Source of the DNA: Polytrichum commune
Taxonomy: Eukaryota > Streptophyta > Polytrichopsida > Polytrichales > Polytrichaceae
Reading direction: 5' to 3'
DNA: 64,000 nt
NCBI GenBank assembly: GCA_950295325.1
Contig: OX485805.1
Coordinates: 37,871,501 to 37,935,500, forward strand
The translations under genes were made by a program, and so were the position numbers. This document shows, in pieces, positions 13,023-25,384 of the stretch. Position 1 is the first letter of the stretch, and every line of letters starts with the position of its first letter. The notes under the pieces are model-generated. The model made no database searches. It was given only the letters and a program-made list of their open reading frames with translations, and was not told the origin of the DNA.

Positions 13023-14675
13023 AGTTCAAAGAAGTAGATTGAACAATATTGAGTACTTGTATATGGTTGGTGATTGTAAATTGTAGAAGGTTATCTAGTT
13101 TTCAATATGATGTATAACTCTACATTTATATACAAATCTTTATTTGTTTTTAAAACTCACTTTTTAGCTTTGCAAAAAAATATCTACATTGTTTGTAATG
13201 GCTTTTCGAAGTTGGCTTCTTCAATAAAGTACTCAGTTTCATTCATCACTGTACCTCTTGATGCTTCAAATATGGAGGTGTTTCTTGATTATAGTTCTTT
13301 GTGGTGAGCACCAACTTCACTGAAAGAAAGCCACTTGTTGATTACTTAACAATACATTGGTACTTTAGAGAAGCATCCACACCGTATGTGGGCTTCGATC
13401 ATGGAGGATTTCTTCAAAGTTGAGCAAGTAGATTACAAAATAAGAGAATGTTTTTCTTTGAAGTCACCTTACAATCACTTTATATGTACTACGTTTAAAG
13501 GTCAAACCATGAAAGATTGACTTCAATCTAGTGTCGTCACCAAATTCTCAACCTAAGGTATACACCCCCAATTTTGAGGGGGCTACCTGATATCGAGCAC
13601 TAGGGAACAAATTAGAAGATAGATTCATAGGGTTCCCAAAGTTCTCAATGCATTGAACTAACAAGGGGGGGGGGGAAAGGTGTCAGAGTTAGGTGGAGCC
13701 CATTTCCATGCACGATATTTAGAAGCACTTACATAGGAGAGACAATTTGCTAAAAATAAGAACCCTAATCTCTCTAATTATGACAAGGTAAGCATGTTTT
13801 CAAGGACAAGATGATTTCTTCCTAGTCCTTTGCTATGATTGGTTGCTAGGGTGCCGGATTCAAGACACATGGTGGGGGTATTTAGAACCAAGTTAGTGTG
13901 TAGTTAGGCTCACTCGCCTGTTAGAAATCTCCTATATGAATTGGGCTATTGCAAACTCTTAAAATTTTATATTGACAAGGCTAGCATGAGGCATGGCATA
14001 AGGTAAGTGAAACTACATTTTTTATGGTAATTAGTGTTACTAACTATTTGAAATTACGCAATGCTATATATATATATATATATTTATTTTCCCCTCTCCT
14101 TCTAACAACAACAATCAAATAGATAAATTTGGACATCCCATACGTAAATGACTTTTACTTGGTAAATGTTTGTACTCTTAGTAAAAAGATAAAGCATGGT
14201 GTAATTTCAAGTACTACGTGATATGAGCAGTCTAATTCATTTACTTATGATCTATACCAAACATCTTTATTTTTTGGGACATGGATGGTGTGTGGAATAA
14301 TGGATTTATAAGAACGGATGTTGGACATGGCAAATGATATGTCAAGATCTTCTTGATTGTACTAGAATTGCCTAGAAAAAACCTCTCAAAGTCTCAAAGA
14401 GGAAGGACATTTATGATGATGTCCTTGCCACTTTCCGCGTTACGTGGGCGGTTGCAACTACTCCATGTTTTAAAATCACGGAAACAATCATGAACCCGAT
14501 GTTGACTTAGGTTGTTCACCCCTCTATGAGGTTTTGTGGGTCCACCAAGCTTATCCAAGAGAGTTTCCGAAACTTTTTCGAAACTTGGTGGCCTTGTTTA
14601 TTTTCCGACAAAAAGATTAAATCTTGTTTCATTCATCTACAGAAGAAGAAGAAGAAGAACGGACATTGGACACCA
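13023..14675. other. gene-free interval
   Basis: No convincing gene. Contains an AT dinucleotide run (about 14065-14083), an (AGA)n microsatellite (14641-14659) and, around 14030-14066, a fragment resembling the internal part of the CACTA-ended MITE at 15310. Confidence 0.5.
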
Positions 14676-14683
14676 AAATAAGT

Positions 14684-15082
14684 CACGGGGAGATCACTTC
14701 ATTGTCAAGTTGACACCACGTGGGGGCAAAGTTTGCTACCCCTATATTACATGCCATATATAATTTTAAAATTTATGATATTTTTTCTAAATATACATAA
14801 CCATTGATAGTATCTTTTTTATATTTTTAGTCATCTTTATTTATTTTAGTAATTGTTTTAGTTCAATTCTGTGTCATTCTAGTTAGAAACGGTATGTTTT
14901 ATGAAAAAAACAAATCATCAAATTTAGTTACCACTTTTGACTATGTCATAGGTATTGTGTATATCTACTCATGAAAAAACATTGATAAAATTTTGACCTA
15001 TTTTGGTGGTGCAACTTACCAAAAGAAGATTTTTTTTTGTCGCACGTGGTGTTCAACTTGACAATGGAGTGATCCCCCCGTG
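14684..15082. mobile_element. hAT-like MITE, 399 bp
   Basis: Inverted ends CACGGGGAGATCACTTCATT and, complemented at the right, CACGGGGGGATCACTCCATT, continuing through TGTCAAGTTGA and a CACGTG block. A perfect 8-bp direct duplication AAATAAGT flanks it (14676-14683, 15083-15090). The first 14 bases match the ends of the 1499-bp element at 8431, so this is a short internally deleted relative. No coding sequence. Confidence 0.88.
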
Positions 15083-15309
15083 AAATAAGTGTTTAAAAAA
15101 AATTTGGAGTATTTGCTAAAAATCTAGTAATTAAAATGGTTGCCTATTTTAACTTGGCAACAACATTAAGGAGGCCTACATGATCAACTAAGAAGAAAAA
15201 GTATCTTCATTGTGATATTGAATACAATGTTATTCATACGAGCTTCAAACTTCTGAGGAAGGTGCTACAACGTTGATTTATATTTCTAATTGATAGTCTT
15301 GTAGTACTA

Positions 15310-15528
15310 CACTATTTATGGTATTTAGTGTCACTTACTTTTTTGGAAGTTACGTAATGCTATAACTTCTTACAGTTAATGAAAATTTTTACCAAGTTAA
15401 GATGTTAATGTTCTATAATATCCAAGCAACCAATTTGACTTTTGTTCGTGAAAAAGGATATGTACAATAATTAGTTATAGCACTGCGTAATCCCAAATGG
15501 TAAGTCACACCAAATACCATAAATAGTG
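15310..15528. mobile_element. MITE with CACTA...TAGTG ends
   Basis: Terminal inverted repeats of about 28 bp: CACTATTTATGGTATTTAGTG at left and its complement (with two changes) at right, flanked on both sides by TA. Subterminal blocks (AAGTTACGTAATGCTATAAC) are also inverted. Related copies are at 47422 and, degenerately, near 28011. Ends resemble CACTA elements but the duplication looks like TA, so the superfamily is left open. Confidence 0.75.
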
Positions 15529-16870
15529 TAATAGAGTGTTTGATACCCTAGAGGAAATGGGCTAGTAGTTAAATTTGTAAATTGTACTACACCACCGTAC
15601 ATGATATTTAAGCTTAGTGTCACATGCGTAATAGTGTCACTTACCCTATTTTGAGGCGTATCTTAGGTTAGACTAGCAATCAACAATTTCATCATTAATG
15701 TCACCTCATGACACTTGGAGTTCAAGTGCACCTACTAATATCTTGGCATGAGTATGTCCAATAGTGTTATGAGTTGTATGCCTATGTGACACAATGTTCT
15801 ACAAGTTCATTAAAGTGTACACAAATGACACTTGACATTAGTATGCTAAAAAATGTCTTCCTCTCGCATATTAAAATGTAAACAAATGACACTTGCCCCT
15901 GGTATGCACAATAATATATTCCCCTTGCATACTAGAACACAAAACTATCATCTCAAGTATTCCAATGTACTACACTAATGTCCCTTCCCACTTGACTTTA
16001 GCCAAGCCTAAAAGTTGGTTCTAAAAACATAGCCTTCATACCATCAAAAGATGTGGCATGGTTTAAGTCTCAAGCACCGACCCTCCCATCGGTACCTAAT
16101 CATGAGGCAAGAATGTAGGACCTTTAAAAGTGTCGCCTCCCGCCCTTGTGATTGGTTGCTTTCAGTCTTAGCTATGAGGGCATGAGGAGCTCCATTAACA
16201 AAAACCGATGGTAAGATAGATGAGTAGTAAGGCATTTGGGGATGGGGCAAAAACTATCCAACGTGTCATTGCTTGGTAGATAAAACAACAATGAACATGT
16301 GTGAAAACTACTAAACTTAAACCTACTCGAAAATCTCCGGAGCAAGTTCTTCTTGGTGTATCGGGATAGCCGGATGCCTCCCCTCTAACCAAGAGCGCTC
16401 TACCCAGTTTTTAGGAAAGACTTTGATTATTTGATAAAGCTAGGTCAGAAGGGAGCATGAATGTCTTAATGTAGATAAATTTTTGCTGAAAAAAAGTTAC
16501 TTATGTTGATACATACATAATATCATATTGACACTTTAGCGGGCGTGACACTTTGAAACCTATAGACATCTAGTTTAGGCCCTTTGCAACATGGCAATAA
16601 ATACCATAAGTGGTGTATAATACCATTAAAGGGCTTTCTGGCTTAATGCGGCCACCGCCATCTTCGGATGGGTGGGCTCCATGAATGCCCAAGTCATTGG
16701 GCTAGGACCATAAGACTCGGGCACACACAAAAGGCATAGTTCCCAATTTTGAGATGTATGGTCATTCCACCATAAATCATGGGGTCTACAAGAGTCTTTG
16801 GGTCAACAACGTTGGACACTCAAGTCCAAGTCCAAGTCCACATAACATTATTAAATTTGACTTTGTACTA
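15529..16870. other. gene-free interval
   Basis: AT-rich sequence with scattered CACTTG/ATGACACTT motifs between 15690 and 15960. Open frames here are short and of non-protein composition. I see no gene, repeat array or RNA. Confidence 0.5.
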
Positions 16871-17181
16871 CACTAAATAGGATATTTAGTGTTTGATTAT
16901 ATTTAGTGTTGTTACCACCTTACACTGCTCAACACTAATTTTCAATTCCTTGATAATTAGTGTTAGATGTAATTGTGCCGCTACTTTCCATACTGCCACC
17001 TCCTTTATTATATCATTTTTTTTCACATCCTTACTAACACTAAATTCAAACATGTAACTTCCACATATTACCATAGTTGTGTTTGAGTTTACATTTAATG
17101 TTACTTACTTTCATAGGGTTATTGATATTTAGTGTATGCATTTGTATTGAATGTATCAAACACCAAATATCCTATTTAGTG
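16871..17181. mobile_element. MITE with CACTA...TAGTG ends
   Basis: Starts CACTAAATAGGATATTTAGTG and ends with CACCAAATATCCTATTTAGTG, the inverted counterpart, flanked by TA on both sides. Its right part recurs at 26589-26720 as the edge of a separate duplicated block. Confidence 0.7.
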
Positions 17182-18245
17182 TAGTTGTGGCATCCCATGG
17201 TTATATTCTCGGGGTTCACATGGACGAACGCACACTGCTTAGTAATGTCGCGCACGTGCATGGAAGAATGAAAAGAGTATGTCATGCTTTTGAGGATGGA
17301 GGGCCCCAACATGCAAGTCCATTATAACTACACTAAGGCAAACATGCCTTACTCAACTTCTTCTCTTAATTGAATGCCTATATTTGCGTGGTATACATTT
17401 GTTATGCCTCCAAGGATAGACCCCAACAATAGATGTAATAAAAAGAAATTGGACTGCATGCTCAAAATTTGATAGTCATTCTAGGTTTAAAAAACATTTT
17501 TAGGGGGGGGGGGAGCTTGTATGACCATTTAATAAGCACAAGAATCTTCACTTTGATAATGAATAAGATATTACTATGAGCTCTGAAAATTATGAGAAGG
17601 TGACTATGGCCTCCTATGGTCTTGGTTTGGATTTGATAACCATGTTGTAGTAATTGCATATTTTGTATCCTAGGAGAAGTGGGCTCGTCAAAAAAAGTAA
17701 CCATTTAATACCCATCTACCTTATACATGTTACTCAGTGTGGTGTACCTTTTTTTCCTCTTTTATGTTTGGATTCTAATAATCAAGACAAAATGCCAAAC
17801 AACCAACACCAAACATGGCTTTAAATGAAGGAAGACACCCACTTTGAGGGGAGGCAGAGGTCCTCAAGCATGCCAAAATGTTGGCCCACACTATGCATAT
17901 CATCGACCTCACACAAAATATCTTGCAATCACAACTCAATCATAGGGTGGCAACTAGAGAAGGTGGGCATAGGACACTTGTTGCTTCATGATAAGTCATA
18001 GAGGTCACTCTAATTAATATAGCACATTGATTTTATGCCACATCGAATCAAATACATAGAATATTTTTTTCTTGGAAACTAGCCTAGACAAGTTATTGCG
18101 AACTAGAGTAGAGGTGCCTATTCCCGACTAGGACCCCATCGGTAATCTATACAATACCTGAATTTTGATCAGGCTAGAACAAATAGTGCCATGACACATA
18201 TCCTGGTTTTGAGTGCTAAAGTGGGGAGGAATGCATGGTTATGGT
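17052..18245. repeat. dispersed duplicated block, copy 1
   Basis: About 1.2 kb nearly identical in order to 26589-27785, in the same orientation. It contains a G-run near 17505 (shorter in the other copy) and no convincing ORF. The left boundary falls inside a MITE, suggesting a transposition- or recombination-linked duplication distinct from the LRR unit. Confidence 0.8.
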
Positions 18246-18249
18246 ACGA

Positions 18250-19560
18250 GGCATTGGATGCGTAAGGAGGCCACCACCAGTGGATCCACGGTTCCACTCA
18301 TCGGCAAGCACTCGGACCGAAATCCCCCTCCTCACGTGTCGATTGCTATGTAGTTGTGTTTACGTGGATGGCTAAGCAAAGGTTTGAGCGTTTAAATTGT
18401 TGCTAAATTCATTTATGGACGAAATGGACGCAGGAGTTGGTGCGATGCGGGGCGCAGTGTTGGGTGTTGTATTCAGGCTCTGGAAGAAGACCTGTGGCGG
18501 AAGGCATAGCAAGAAGTGCACCGCCACCACAGGACAATGGGGGAGGCATCGTACGGACCATGTTAATGGAATTGTGCGAGGATGGCAAACAATTGGTGAA
18601 GGTCACAAAGATGCACAAAAAGAACGTTGAACTCATGTACCTAGAACTGAATGCAGGCCTGCAACACCTGAAGCACTGCACAACTCCACCTGCTCCAAAG
18701 AACACATGGGTGACGTGGGCAACGCAGTACCTAGTGGAGAAGGCAACCGACACATTAGAGGCAAAAACATGGCCACAATGTAGCACAACCCACAAGGGGA
18801 AGGGCAAAGGGGAAAGAATATTGGAAGAGCACCATAGTGAAGACATGGTTGCTCTATTGTAAATAGACACATGCAAGAAAGCTGGAAGTCTGCGGGCATA
18901 GATGTTTTGTGGTGGCCTATGTGCTTGGAGTTGGCAAAGAAGGCACAGAATGCATGCACTTGGACAGACCCGAACGACATTGCAGCAACAGATTTTGTGG
19001 GGGGCCTTGTGGGGGAGCGGGAGGCTGCATGCTCTGGCAGTTGCCGGACAGCGGTGGGACATTTAAAAGCAAGGGTGCATTGTTGTTGCAGTGTGGCGAA
19101 ACCGGGAACGGGCAGATGCGCACACGATAGCTCCAACATATATCAGCATTCCAACGAGGGAGGCGGGCGAAATCCCAACGGGGAATGCAATAGGCGGGGA
19201 ACGCACTGAATTATGGAAGCACTTTGCAATGCAAACACATGGATGTCCCCGTGGGGCATGTTGGCTGCGCGTGGGAGGGATGTTTTGCAAAGGCCCCAAT
19301 ACGGCAACATAACCTCCGGCCAGGAAGAGAACATGTTTGTGGAACAAGAGCCTGGGTGGGAAGAGGTGGATGTGGTTGATACGCAGTTCAACCACAACAG
19401 TGCATGCAAGTATATATGGCAGGCAGGCACTCCGAATGGAAAGGAAACTGCAAGGGCGGATGGCATGCAGGACGACAGATGGCAAGCACAAACGATCACG
19501 TTGTAGTAGATGAACCATCGCTGCCACTAGTGGCAACGAATTTGCAACGAAATAAACTCT
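18250..19560 (+). other. GC-richer patch with overlapping ORFs, possible captured gene
   Basis: Noticeably richer in G and C than its surroundings. A plus-strand frame at 18437-18862 (141 residues) has a helical LMELCEDGKQLVKVTKMHKK segment reminiscent of the tail of plant Myb/SANT-like transposon proteins, but the resemblance is weak. Equally long frames overlap on the minus strand (18409-19062 and 19063-19536), so strand and coding status are unresolved. The patch is absent from the paired block ending at 27785. Confidence 0.3.
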
Positions 19561-19922
19561 GATGCATACTGTAAATATTTATACTATGAATATATTGTGC
19601 AGAGTGTACCTAACACATGCAATACACACAAAGTTATGCAATGGTCGGAAATGCACACACCATTGTGAGTCCATGTTGTTTGCAGTGTGTATGCGGTTTA
19701 CATTGCAATATCACATTTACAAGAAATATTTGTATTTCGCACAGACGAATACGTTCTGGGAAAAAACAGTGCACGACGACGCATGTTAATATGCGTATAA
19801 AGCTCGCCCGTAAAATATACTATGTACATACCACAACTAGTATAACAACTCATGATGGCTGGGATACGAATACTAACCACGTATGAAGTATACATGTACA
19901 TGCAATTAATGCGCGGGGTCAA

Positions 19923-20192
19923 TTATGGTTGTGAAACACATGACACACTTGCAACACTCTGTGGCCCAAAAAAATTCAACACAGTTTGTGTACCATGTTT
20001 GCTAATAATAGGACTAGTCCATGATGACACCGCGTCCACAGTCGCTGGCACCACTTGCACACTCTCCAACATGTGTGCTGCACTTTGCACAATGTCAATG
20101 TACTGTGGGTTTTCATGTGTAAATGGACCCTCGTTCCTAGTACTGAGAGGTGGGGTGTCAGGCAGAATGACTTTGCTTGATGATGGCCCCTC
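19923..20192 (-). other. possible terminal exon, unknown protein
   Basis: On the minus strand a splice-acceptor-like CGGTCAG is followed by an 88-codon open frame ending TAA (19923-19925), with a protein-like run PPLSTRNEGPFTHENPQYID. There is no ATG of its own and I find no upstream exon. It may belong with the GC-richer patch to its left. Low confidence. Confidence 0.22.
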
Positions 20193-20256
20193 CTGACCGA
20201 TGACTACTCATAACTTACAACTACATACATGACTTTGAATGCCACTTGACCACACA

Positions 20257-20277
20257 GGGCAGGGCAGGGCAGGGCAG
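20257..20277. repeat. (AGGGC)n microsatellite
   Basis: About four tandem copies of a GGGCA pentamer. Confidence 0.9.
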
Positions 20278-20339
20278 TGAACAAAATTTGGCACAGGCAG
20301 CGGACACCTGTCACCCCTCCCTCCGAAATAATTCTCTCT

Positions 20340-20560
20340 CTCTTTCTCTCTGGCTGGGCCCAGTGATCGGGGAGATTTTTGGGCATAATCGGTTGAGATC
20401 CTAGTGTTTGCAAGTCCAACCGGTTGCATGTTGACATCTTTCAATTTTCCTTTATTAAATTGGGGTATATTCTAAAAATTCCTCTTGAAATGATTGGTAA
20501 TTTTCTTTCAGTCTCGAGCTTCAACCGGTTATTTCTCAAACTCAACCGGTTCATCTGTAA
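20340..20560. repeat. dispersed repeat, inverse copy at 62060-62290
   Basis: Shares GATTTTTGGGCAT, CCTAGTGTTT, AAGTCCAACCGG, TTAAATTGGGGTATATT and CAACCGGTTATTTCTCAAAC, in the same order, with the complement of 62060-62290. No coding content. Element type unknown. Confidence 0.7.
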
Positions 20561-20667
20561 CTAACTGCCGGTTCTCCCTGATCATAGGCCGGGCCGGGCC
20601 GATGATGACTTGTAAGTTTGGGCCGCTTCACACTAGGAGTCAAGGCACGGGCAGTGGACACCTGTCA

Positions 20668-20712
20668 CCCCCCCCCCCCTCTCTCTTTTCTCTCTGTCTG
20701 TCTGTCTGTCTG
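20668..20712. repeat. C-run, (CT)n and (TCTG)n microsatellite
   Basis: A cytosine run followed by CT repeats and four TCTG units, compound simple sequence. Confidence 0.9.
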
Positions 20713-20899
20713 AGTGTCCGTCTGGGTGTCTGTCCTCCCCTTTTGTACCCGCGTGGTCCTTCCATGTTGATGAACTTTTGATGGCACACCGCCCCAACTT
20801 CATAAGCACTTGCTTGCACCTTGTGAGATACGATTGGAGGCCCAGCCAAAACCAACTCCCTCCACTTGGGATTCCACAAATCCTTCTCGAACCCATGCC

Positions 20900-21780
20900 T
20901 TATCTTAATTACAAACGAATTTTAGGTCATTCGGTTCAAAAACGAACCAAATCACCTAAGGTAAGGTATGTGGGTGTAATTTTAGGGTTCGTTTCCCATG
21001 TTCTCCAATTTCTTCCGATTTAGGTCTTTGTGAATTCACACGACTATTGTGGTGGAATTTAGTGTTGCATGGGCAAACCTATGATGAAACATCTACAAAA
21101 AAAAGAAAAAAAGATTGAAAATCAACCTTGTTTGATTTAGTTGAGGTTATTGGAAGTGCAAGTTTGCTGATTTCTTAAATGAATACATAGGTTTCTCCCG
21201 ATTGTGTTCATTGTCGAGTGTGGAGTAGTTATGAGTATTTGAAGACGTAGTGCAATCTCTTTTGAACATGTCGTTATGACGTTTGCTCTTTGATCCTCAC
21301 CGAACCACATACCAATCAAATATAGGCGTCCATTTAAGGAAATGCACCACTTAATACCCATATTAACTTTGAGGTATGTGGGTGTTATTCGGAATTTTTT
21401 TTCCCTTCATTAATCACATGTATTTGATTGGTGTGTGGTTTAGGTGAGGATCAAAAGAACAAAGATCATAAAGGTGCATGGTTGAAAGTGATTGGATTAT
21501 GTTTACCTGCTCCACATTCAATAGTGAACAACACCGGTTTCGTTAAAAGTGCAATTCAATATGTAAAAGTGCACATGAACAAATTATTGCAAACGCATAG
21601 ATTTCAATGAAAATACGACCATATTATAATTGTATTGGCTATAAATTTTTTTTTATAAATATGGGTACATTTAGATCAATGTTCTTGGTCATTAATCAAA
21701 TTATTATTTGATGATTTTTGTAAAAAGACTTCATGCTACAGTAAGATGAGGAATTCATTTTATGGGAGTTATGTATAATA
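20900..21780. other. intergenic, repeat-derived
   Basis: Parts of this stretch (TGATGAAACATC, GGTTTCTCCCGATTGTGTT) reappear in diverged form at 25830-26220, so it is an old dispersed repeat. ACACCGGTTTCGTTAAAAGTGC at about 21531 is found inverted near 25345. No gene seen. Confidence 0.4.
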
Positions 21781-21796
21781 ATTATAAAATAAAAAC

Positions 21797-22083
21797 CAAT
21801 TACGGCTCCACAAGGTGTGGCATATGCCTCACCCCTATAAATCTTGAGAAAACCAATTACGGCTTCACAAGGTGAAGCATATGCCCCACCCCCTTAAAAC
21901 TTGGAAAAAAAACTAATTATTGCTTTACAAGGTGAGGCATATGCCACACCCCCTTAAAACTTGAAAAAAAAAACTAATTATTGCTTCACAAGGTGAGGCA
22001 TATGCCCCACCCCCTTAAAACTTGAATAAAAACTAATTACGGCTCCACAAGGTGTGGCATATGCCTCACCCCTTTAAATCTTG
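21797..22083. repeat. minisatellite, five ~58-bp units
   Basis: Five units each contain CACAAGGTG(A/T)GGCATATGCC followed by a C-rich stretch and CTTAAAACTTG or a variant. The core AGGTGAGGCATATGCCTCACC is a near-palindrome shared with the larger array at 23025-24320. Confidence 0.88.
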
Positions 22084-23020
22084 TTTTTTATAATATTTTT
22101 ATAATATAATATATTTTTATTTGAAGTTATATTTATATTATGAGTAGAATAATGCCACCGGCCCACCTAAAAAAATTCAAGTATAACTTTTTAAATCTGT
22201 GCATGATAGACCAATACAAAGTTTGTCCACACATATAAAATTAAAAAATAAATGTTTACCCTAAACCCTTAAACGCCGCTTAGGGTTAGGTCAAGTTTTT
22301 TAGCCGCCGGTCTTTTCCAACGCCGCTCTTTTCCACCGCCGATCTACTTCGGCGCCTCTTACTCCTACAACTCTTACTCCAACACCTTCTTGTTTCTCTC
22401 CAATGGTACCTCTTCACTCCTTCTTCTAATTATTATTCCTCAAAAGTTCAGAAGTTGTTCTAGTACTACACTGGCTAACCTATTGCTGCAAATTTTGATC
22501 CTTCAGCTCTCTATCATCTTATTGCGTTCAATCCACTCTCCAATAATTCTAATGTCTTCATTTGCAGCTCAACTGATCTTTGACTCTATTTTCAACTTAT
22601 ATAGGCGCTTCAACACCAACTTTTATTCAATATTCAAATACCATCGTATTTTACGCTTATTTTCAACTTTATTCAGAATGTACTTCAATTCAACACTATA
22701 TTCATGTAATTGTTTAACTCTTCAATTTTTTGGGATTCAGATCTAAATCTGATTTCATTTTCCAAAACAACACAATTTATTAATTATTACAAAAGATTAC
22801 AGTATACTTAGTACATGTAGTTCATACTATGAGATTTTCGTAATAAATGCCTCATCCTCATTTTTCAAACTCTGGAATATATGATGTTTACCCTTACATA
22901 ACCCTTCAAAATCGGTATTACTCATCCGTATTACTGAATTTTGTTTTCTTCATTCTTGATTACAAAATATTGTATCACTTCTCTTCCTTTCAAGTTAAGG
23001 CAAATGTTTTGAATTTGTTT
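22084..23020. other. gene-free interval between minisatellites
   Basis: Contains short CGCCG-rich motifs around 22270-22350. The open frame at 22390-22746 is a low-complexity hydrophobic translation and does not look coding. Confidence 0.4.
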
Positions 23021-23024
23021 TTTG

Positions 23025-24320
23025 GGGATAAGGCACATGCCCCACCCTCATTGAAAAATGTGAATTTCTCCTTAAGCTTGTGCTTAGAGGTGAGGCACAT
23101 GCCTCACCCCTATGAAATAAAATTCTAAGTTTTTTGAATATCTTTTTTTGGGGTGAAACACATCCCTCACCCTCCTTGAGAAATCTAAATTTCTTCTTAA
23201 GCTTGTGCTTAGAGGTGACGCACATGCCTCACCCTTATGAAACAAAATTCTAAGTTTTGAATTTGTTTTTTTGGTGTGAGACACATGCTTCCCCCTGCTT
23301 GAAAAATCTGAATTTCTCTTTAAGCTTGTACTTAGAGGTAAGGCACATGCCATACCCTTATGATACAAAATTTTATGTTTTGAATTTTTTTTTGGTGGGG
23401 CACATGCCTCACCACCTTAAGAAATTTGAATTTCTCCTTAAGGTTGTGATTAGAGGTGAGGCACATGCTTCACCCTTATGAAACAAAATTCTATGTTTTG
23501 AATTTGTTTTTTTTGGGTGGGGGACATGGTTCACCCTTTTTGAGAAATCTGAATTTCTCCTTAAGGTTGTCCTTAGAGGTGAGGCACATGCCTTACCCTT
23601 ATGAAATAAAATTTTATATTTTGGATTTTTTTTTTTTGGGTGAGACACATTCCTCACCCTCTTTGAAAAATCTGAATTTCTCCTTAAGCATGTGCTTAGA
23701 GGTAAGGCACATGTCATACCTTTATGAAATAAAATTCTATGTTTTAAATTTTTTTTGTGGGGCACATGCCTCACCTTCTTGAGAAATCTGAATTTCTCCT
23801 TAAGGTTGTGCTTAGAGGTGAGACACATGCCTCACCCTTATGAAACAAAATTCTATGTTTTGAATTTGTTTTTTTCGGGTGGGGCACATGGTTCACCCTT
23901 CTTGAGAAATATGAATTTCTCCCTAAAGTTATGTTTAGATGTGAGGCACATGCCTCACCCTTATGAAACAAAATTCTAAGTTTTGAAGGTGAGGCATATG
24001 CCTCACCTCCTTGAAAAATCTGAATTTCTCCGTAAGGTTGTGCTTAGAGGTGAGGCACATGCCTTACCCTTATGAAATAAAATTCTATTTTTTGAATTTG
24101 TTTTTTTCGGGTGAGACACATGCCTCACCGTCTTTGAAAAATCTGAATTTCTCCTTAAGGTTGTGTTTAGAGATGAGACTCATGCCTCATCCTTATGAAA
24201 CAAAATTATATGTTTTGAATTTGTTTTTTTTGGGTGGGGCACATGCCTCACCCTCCTTGAGAAATCTGAATTTCTCCTTAAACTAGTGCTTGGAAGATGA
24301 GACACATGCTTCATCCTTAG
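23025..24320. repeat. palindrome-cored minisatellite, ~122-bp higher-order unit
   Basis: About 11 units of some 122 bp, each made of two half-units of about 61 bp. Every half-unit carries a version of GGTGAGGCACATGCCTCACC, so about 22 near-palindromes are spaced every ~60 bp. The linkers alternate between a TTATGAAACAAAATTCTA type and a TTGAGAAATCTGAATTTCTC type. Tandem repeats make fortuitous long frames on both strands, which I reject as genes. Confidence 0.92.
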
Positions 24321-24481
24321 TGAGAAAATCGATTTTTGTTGTGATTGTTTAAAACGTTATGTGTTTAGAGGATATTTTTATATCTTTAGAATGGTTTATG
24401 TGTGCTTGAATGAAGTGAGGTTGGAGGTGATATCATGCGGGATAAAGGGGGTGGGCCTTTAAGGGCCCCCCAAATAAACAT

Positions 24482-24830
24482 TTGAATCCTTCGAATGCTT
24501 TTAAAGATTATGGATGGTTTCTCACACGCGATGATAAGTATGTGCTTCTAAAGATTTCTACTTGTGTGTGGATGGAGAACAAAATATGGTGTTCTAAAGC
24601 ATGGTCCAAAGAAAAAATTGTTCAAAAAATTGTTATTCATGCCTATACACAAGATCTTGTTAAATATAAATATATTGAATGAAGTTTTGGACACAATCAT
24701 GATGAAGAACTTGAAGTAAATGCTATTATACTTGAAGCAACAAAGTTTGAAGAATATGCATTGGTACATCCAGATGTACGAAAAAATATTTTTTCTCTAG
24801 GTTTAGGTTTAGACTCTTTGGATGGTTAAA
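24482..24830 (+). pseudogene. coding-like remnant, unknown family
   Basis: An open frame of 66 codons to a TGA at 24680, continuing in the same frame for 49 more codons to a TAA near 24828, with acidic, protein-like composition (NHDEELEVNAIILEA). A single nonsense change would account for the break. No family recognised; it may be the end of a transposon gene. Confidence 0.3.
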
Positions 24831-25384
24831 ATTATTTTAGTTCATATTTGTATTTTATTATATAGATATATATAGTTTGGAAAGAAAAATGTTTGTTATA
24901 TTATATATTATATTTCAATATAAGCTGACACAAGTATGTCGTTATTTTTTTTGGAACCATCTACTTCAATATTATTACTTCTATGGTGAAGCGAGTGTTT
25001 TGTCACTTAGTTTCAATTTATTTTCATGTGTTTGGTCCAAGGGTGAGGTGTATGTGTCACATTTTTTATTAAGTTTATAAATAATGTATTTTAAGCTATG
25101 CACAAATGGATGTGTTTTATTCCTTTGATTTATTTCATAATCTAAATTTTTTTACTAAAAAAGTGAAACAAAATATAAATATGATGGTCATGTAGTGTAT
25201 AAGCTTTGTCTTGGAATTATTTGAAACTAATAATATTTGAAAGTATTTGTATCAAAGTACGAATTTATTGCGCAATCATTCCAAAAGTTGAGAATAAAAT
25301 ATTAAAAAATAATCCCCCCAAAAAATGCACATGCTTATGTGCACTTTTAACGAAACCGGTGTTGAATACAAATGGTAGAGACTA

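Noticed and set aside
18409-19062. 217-residue minus-strand ORF
   Set aside because: Overlaps an equally plausible plus-strand frame and is cysteine/histidine-rich in a way that mirrors codon bias of the other strand.
21797-22083. CRISPR-like array
   Set aside because: Repeats are contiguous minisatellite units without unique spacers, in eukaryotic DNA.
22390-22746. 118-residue hydrophobic ORF
   Set aside because: Composition follows T-rich DNA; no motif.
23084-24286. Several 70-140-residue ORFs on both strands
   Set aside because: They are produced by the tandem repeat; residues such as HMPHPYETKF and HKGEACASPL only mirror the repeat unit.
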